Source: Chloroflexota bacterium
Lineage (GTDB): Bacteria; Chloroflexota; Dehalococcoidia; Tepidiformales; Tepidiformaceae
Assembly: GCA_025350285.1 (NCBI GenBank)
Contig: JANXYE010000340.1
Span: 1 to 8,745, forward strand
DNA length: 8,745 nucleotides
Direction: 5' to 3'
This document shows positions 6,248-8,745 of this stretch, piece after piece. A program made the translations under genes and the position numbers. Under the pieces are notes generated by a model. That model saw only the letters and a program-made list of their open reading frames with translations. It did not search any database and was not told the origin of the DNA. Position 1 is the first letter of the stretch. Each line of letters begins with the position of its first letter.

Positions 6248-6721
6248 GTGAGTGTCGTTGAAATGGCCGCCGCCGGGGGGAAGCCACGAGAGATGGGAAG
6301 AGTCCTCGCGACCATTTCGGTTGCCAATCTTGTTGATAAAACGCTGGCCAGCGAGGGCCGTCTCGCGCCCGAGGATGTGAGGCGTGTTCAGCTGTTGGAC
6401 GTCCTTGTGGATACCGGCGCTTCGCTGCTGTGCCTGCCTGCGGAAATCATCGCCGCCCTGGGGACAAAGGTGCTCCGGGAAGTGCTGATCGAAACCGCTC
6501 TAGGCGACTCCACGGCCCGGATCTACGAAGGGGTATCGCTTACGGTGGAGGGCCGCACCGCCACGGTTGACTGCCTTGAGCTTCCCCGCGGCAGACGGCC
6601 GCTGCTCGGCGTCTACCCGCTGGAAGTCCTGGGCATCGAACTCGACCTCAAGAACGAGCGGCTCCACCTCCTGCCCGACGACGATGAGAATACGTACCTC
6701 ACTGTCCTCAACGCGCGCTGA
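6248..6721 (+). CDS. Retropepsin-like aspartic protease (clan AA, AF_0612-like), paralogue 1
   Basis: The 157-residue single-domain product resembles bacterial and archaeal retropepsin-like proteins. Starting at GTG 6248, residues 16-27 form the first strand (MGRVLATISVAN). The catalytic loop is DVLVDTGASLLCLP (51-64), with the Asp-Thr-Gly triad. LTVEGRTATVDCLELPRGRR leads to the psi-loop motif PLLGVYPLEVLGIELD, and the C-terminus is NERLHLLPDDDENTYLT plus five residues. Retropepsins need two such subunits, so this should act as a dimer. No signal peptide or membrane segment is seen, so it is probably cytosolic with unknown substrate. Residues 1-15 precede the usual family start; ATG 6293 (Met16) is an alternative start giving 142 residues. 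The near-identical 5' block shared with paralogue 2 makes the start uncertain. A second paralogue starts 31 nt downstream with its own -10 box. Confidence 0.85.
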   Translation: MSVVEMAAAGGKPREMGRVLATISVANLVDKTLASEGRLAPEDVRRVQLLDVLVDTGASLLCLPAEIIAALGTKVLREVLIETALGDSTARIYEGVSLTVEGRTATVDCLELPRGRRPLLGVYPLEVLGIELDLKNERLHLLPDDDENTYLTVLNAR

Positions 6722-6740
6722 AAGATGCGTGTGGCGGCTA

Positions 6741-6746
6741 TATACT
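6741..6746 (+). promoter_or_regulatory. Candidate leaderless -10 box for aspartic protease gene 2
   Basis: TATACT in an AT-rich island is followed by AAAACC and then ATG 6753, so transcription should begin at or next to the start codon. It is the best -10 hexamer in the window. No SD sequence precedes the ATG. Confidence 0.55.
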
Positions 6747-6752
6747 AAAACC

Positions 6753-7226
6753 ATGACTGTCGTTGAGATGGCCGCCGCCGGGGGGAAGCCACGAGAGATG
6801 GGTAAGGTGATCGCGGCCATTTCGGTCGCCAATTTTGGGGATGAAACTCTCGTCGCGAGAGGCTCGTTGCGGGCGGACCAAGTTCGTCGTGTCGATCTGC
6901 ACGACGTCCTCGTGGACACGGGAGCGACCCTGCTCTGTCTACCGCGAGAGATCATCGATAGGCTACAGCCAGATATCATGCGCGAAGTCCGCGTCGATAC
7001 GGCGGTGGGCGAAACGACGGCCCGGGTCTTTCGGGGCATCTCCCTCACCGTCGAGGGGCGGACGGCGACGGTGGATTGCCTTGAATTGCCCGGCGGCCGG
7101 CACCCGTTGCCGAGCGTCTTTGCCCTGGAGGCGCTCGGCATTGAACTGGACCTTCGAAACGAGCGACTCCATCTGCTCCCGGATGACGACGAGAATACCT
7201 ACCTCACAATTTTCCACGCACGCTGA
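6753..7226 (+). CDS. Retropepsin-like aspartic protease (clan AA, AF_0612-like), paralogue 2
   Basis: It is exactly as long as paralogue 1 (157 residues) and collinear without gaps. The catalytic loop DVLVDTGATLLCLP (51-64) is intact. The C-terminal block NERLHLLPDDDENTYLT is identical to paralogue 1 in protein but differs at 9 of 17 codons, showing selection on the protein. The psi-loop region differs: PLPSVFALEALGIELD replaces PLLGVYPLEVLGIELD, so the Leu-Gly normally packed behind the active site is missing. It may be a weak or inactive protease, or work as a heterodimer with paralogue 1. ATG 6753 lies 6 nt after TATACT; ATG 6798 (Met16) is an alternative start. The pair arose by tandem duplication. 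The cellular role is not known. Confidence 0.85.
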   Translation: MTVVEMAAAGGKPREMGKVIAAISVANFGDETLVARGSLRADQVRRVDLHDVLVDTGATLLCLPREIIDRLQPDIMREVRVDTAVGETTARVFRGISLTVEGRTATVDCLELPGGRHPLPSVFALEALGIELDLRNERLHLLPDDDENTYLTIFHAR

Positions 7227-7318
7227 CGCCTGATCTGGTTGCTCGACCGATCGCAACTGGCAAGCGCTCTGAACCCGCTCGGAGGTAGTATGAGGGCAGC
7301 TGAACGCGGGAGCCGCGG
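7227..7318 (+). promoter_or_regulatory. Intergenic region with a possible promoter for the SMR gene
   Basis: TAGTAT at 7286-7291 could be a -10 box, giving a leader of about 21 nt with the ribosome binding site GGGAG at 7308-7312. No good -35 is seen. A GTTGC/GCAAC inverted repeat (within 7235-7256) is not followed by a T run, so it is not called a terminator. No guanidine riboswitch motif is recognisable. Confidence 0.3.
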
Positions 7319-7672
7319 ATGACCACCGCCCTCGCAGGCAACAGGAGCCGAACGTTGGCCTGGGTCCTCGTTGTCCTCGCCGGTTGCCTCGAAGTTGCTT
7401 TCGCCCTCAGCCTCAAGCAGGCCGACGGTTTTACCCGTCTCTGGTGGTCCGTCAGCGCGATGGCTTTCGGCGGCGCGAGCTTTTTCCTCCTCACGCTTGC
7501 CCTCAAGTCGTTGCCCGTGGGCACCGCCTACGCGGTCTGGACGGGCCTCGGCGCCGCCGGGACGGTCGTGGTCGGCATCATCGTGCTCAACGAGCCGAGT
7601 TCCGCTGGCCGGCTCATCTCTGTGGCCCTGGTCCTCGTGGGCATCGTCGGCCTCAAGGTCTACGAATCATAG
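7319..7672 (+). CDS. Small multidrug resistance (SMR) transporter, Gdx/SugE type
   Basis: The 117-residue inner-membrane protein has four predicted helices (about 13-33, 42-61, 67-89, 96-113) and acts as an antiparallel dual-topology dimer exchanging protons for substrate. The essential Glu is in GCLEVAF (Glu25). Residues matching the Gdx site by spacing from Glu25 are Ser54, Tyr71 and Trp74, within PVGTAYAVWTGLGAAGT (66-82), the sequence typical of the guanidinium-exporter subtype rather than EmrE. LKQADGFTRLWWS also matches SugE proteins. Oddly, the Trp three residues after Glu in E. coli SugE is Phe28 here. The start has GGGAG six bases upstream of ATG 7319. An N-terminal extension of about 12 residues relative to SugE is soluble and basic. 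Most such proteins export guanidinium; substrate here is inferred. Confidence 0.9.
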   Translation: MTTALAGNRSRTLAWVLVVLAGCLEVAFALSLKQADGFTRLWWSVSAMAFGGASFFLLTLALKSLPVGTAYAVWTGLGAAGTVVVGIIVLNEPSSAGRLISVALVLVGIVGLKVYES

Positions 7673-7726
7673 CGGAGGCCAAGGCCCGCTTCCCCCGCCC
7701 TTCCCGGCCGGCGGCGGCCAGTGTGA

Positions 7727-7732
7727 TACGAT
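7727..7732 (+). promoter_or_regulatory. Possible -10 box for lemA
   Basis: TACGAT within TGTGATACGATG would start transcription near 7739, leaving a short leader with the SD GGAG at 7751-7754. The rest of the 90-nt gap from the SMR gene is GC-rich with no T-tract terminator, so readthrough from upstream is also possible. Confidence 0.3.
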
Positions 7733-7762
7733 GCCGCCATTCTTGGTACTGGAGCGCCTGCA

Positions 7763-8323
7763 ATGGGCTGGATTCCGCTCGTCATTATTGGGGTAGTCGT
7801 CCTCATCGTCATTTTCTTCCTCTGGACCAGCTACAACCGGCTCGCTGCCGCCCGCATCCGCGTCAAAGAGGCCTGGGCGGGCATCGATGTGCAGCTCAAA
7901 CGCCGCTCCAGCCTCATCCCGAACCTTGTCGAGACCGTGAAGGGTTACGCCGCCCACGAAAAGGACGTGCTCGAAAACGTCACCCGTGCACGCGCCCAGC
8001 TGGATACCGCGAAGGGCCCACAGGCGGCCGCCCAGGCGAACGACATGCTCACCAGCGCCCTCACGCACCTCTTCGCCGTCGCCGAGGCCTACCCGGACCT
8101 CAAAGCGAACCAGAACTTCCTCGAACTCCAGCGCGAACTCACCGACACGGAAGACAAGATCGCTTACTCTCGCCAGTTCTACAACACGAACGTCAGCAGC
8201 TACAACCAATCGACCGCGACCTTCCCGAGCGTCCTCATCGCCCGGATGTTCGGTTTCCAGGAGGAAGCGTTCTACGAAGCCGAAGCTTCGGCCCGTGAAG
8301 AAGTGAAAGTAAGCTTCAGCTAG
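7763..8323 (+). CDS. lemA: LemA family membrane protein
   Basis: The 186 residues fit the family. An N-terminal membrane helix (about 4-22) is followed by a long helical bundle on one face of the membrane. The signature runs from YNRLAAARIRVKEAWAGIDV (24-43) through QLKRRSSLIPNLVETVKGYA (44-63) and HEKDVLENVTRARAQ (65-79), and continues with NQNFLELQRELTDTEDKIAY and RQFYN. The C-terminal part contains FPSVLIARMFGF. LemA proteins have no assigned biochemical activity but are often encoded beside membrane proteases or stress systems. The start is set by GGAG at 7751-7754, eight bases before ATG 7763. The M48 protease gene starts 7 nt after the stop, and its SD overlaps the lemA stop, so the two are translationally linked. 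Confidence 0.95.
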   Translation: MGWIPLVIIGVVVLIVIFFLWTSYNRLAAARIRVKEAWAGIDVQLKRRSSLIPNLVETVKGYAAHEKDVLENVTRARAQLDTAKGPQAAAQANDMLTSALTHLFAVAEAYPDLKANQNFLELQRELTDTEDKIAYSRQFYNTNVSSYNQSTATFPSVLIARMFGFQEEAFYEAEASAREEVKVSFS

Positions 8324-8330
8324 GAACGCC

Positions 8331-8745
8331 GTGCAATCAGCTGAAGAGCCCTCAGCGCCACCCGTCCAACGGGTGCTCGTATATGACCGGATCGGCGCCA
8401 ATAAGCGGGCGACGGTTTTGTTGTTCGCGGGCTTCTTTGCGCTCTTTGGCGTCCTCGGGACGCTCGTCGTCCTTGGCTTGAGGTTGCCGATTGGCATCCT
8501 CGGGATCTTCGGCGTGGTGCTGATTATCTATGCGCTCTTTAGCTACTTCTCTTCGACGAGCGTCGTCCTCTCCATATCTGGCGCCCATGAAGTGACGAAA
8601 GACGAAGAGTGGGAGTTCGTCCGCCGGGTTGAGAATCTTTCCATCGGCGCTGGCCTCCCGATGCCTCGAACGTGGGTGCTCGAAGACTCCGCGCCCAACG
8701 CCTTCGCCACCGGCACCAACCCCAAGCATGCCCACGTCGTCGTGA
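8331..8745 (+). CDS. M48 family (HtpX-like) membrane metalloprotease, 5' part
   Basis: The frame begins at GTG 8331 and runs off the window after 138 codons without a stop. AGGAA at 8322-8326, overlapping the lemA stop codon, is the SD. An N-terminal tail (SAEEPSAPPVQRVLVYDRI) precedes two membrane helices (about residues 27-48 and 51-72). Then a cytosolic-type domain begins with EWEFVRRVENLSIGAGLP, PRTWVLEDSAPNAFATG and NPKHAHVVV, the region found just before the HEXXH zinc motif in M48 proteases. The HEXXH itself lies outside the window, so activity cannot be verified. The lemA-M48 arrangement is widespread and supports the call. The long Glu/Pro-containing N-terminus is longer than in E. 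coli HtpX, as is usual for the group paired with LemA. Confidence 0.88.
   Translation, partial: MQSAEEPSAPPVQRVLVYDRIGANKRATVLLFAGFFALFGVLGTLVVLGLRLPIGILGIFGVVLIIYALFSYFSSTSVVLSISGAHEVTKDEEWEFVRRVENLSIGAGLPMPRTWVLEDSAPNAFATGTNPKHAHVVV

Noticed and set aside
5935..6327. Several 60-130 codon frames on both strands across the fold-back element
   Set aside because: They overlap each other on both strands, contain Arg/Pro-rich shadow sequence, and follow the palindrome; none has an SD or a recognisable domain.
7227..7318. Guanidine riboswitch upstream of the Gdx-type transporter
   Set aside because: No paired ACGR-loop hairpins or guanidine-I core could be seen in the 92-nt gap.
7673..7762. GC-rich inverted repeats after the SMR gene as a terminator
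   Set aside because: GGCC-rich palindromes are present but no T tract follows, and such repeats are common in this base composition.

Overview
The window is a GC-rich bacterial chromosome segment, densely packed with short intergenic gaps. The organism is not certain. The combination of an AroH-class chorismate mutase next to a ferredoxin-like-domain (type I-beta) DAHP synthase, an AF_0612-type aspartic protease pair, an Uma2-like remnant, a LemA/M48 pair and -10-only leaderless starts is compatible with Chloroflexota (Dehalococcoidia-like) or a related phylum. This is inference from gene content, not an identification.

Layout. Bases 2-82 are the 3' end of an unidentified gene. A promoter with both -35 and -10 boxes follows, then a 548-residue protein of unrecognised family (166-1812). 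Next is a FAD-dependent D-2-hydroxyacid dehydrogenase of the GlcD/D2HGDH type (GTG start, 1838-3214). Convergent to it on the minus strand is the probable operon aroH (5321-5704), aroF (4261-5307), scpA (3468-4196), followed by a short gene (3211-3438) resembling an Uma2 C-terminus and interrupted by an in-frame TGA. Upstream of aroH is a leader of about 230 nt with terminator-like hairpins and a small Trp-codon-containing ORF. Beyond it lies a 216-bp fold-back, MITE-like element (5978-6193) flanked by a perfect 9-bp target duplication. The plus strand then carries two tandem 157-residue retropepsin-like aspartic protease paralogues (6248-6721, 6753-7226), a Gdx/SugE-type SMR exporter (7319-7672), lemA (7763-8323) and the start of an M48 (HtpX-like) membrane metalloprotease running off the window (from 8331).

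How the genes fit together. AroF and AroH are the entry enzyme of the shikimate pathway and the branch enzyme to prephenate, so they are a coherent pair; ScpA (SMC kleisin) looks like an operon passenger, with no scpB in view. LemA and the M48 protease are a common membrane pair, with the SD of the protease overlapping the lemA stop codon. The 548-residue protein and the flavoprotein are codirectional with a 25-nt gap, but any joint function is unknown.

The most noteworthy observations are: (1) the fold-back element with its target duplication; (2) four genes sharing TANNNT followed by exactly 6 nt and then the start codon, a leaderless-transcript signature; (3) a 45-nt block at the 5' end of both protease paralogues with one substitution, although the equally conserved C-terminus is full of synonymous changes, suggesting nucleotide-level constraint or a misplaced start; (4) loss of the Leu-Leu-Gly psi-loop motif in only one of the two proteases; (5) the Uma2-like gene broken by a TGG-to-TGA change.
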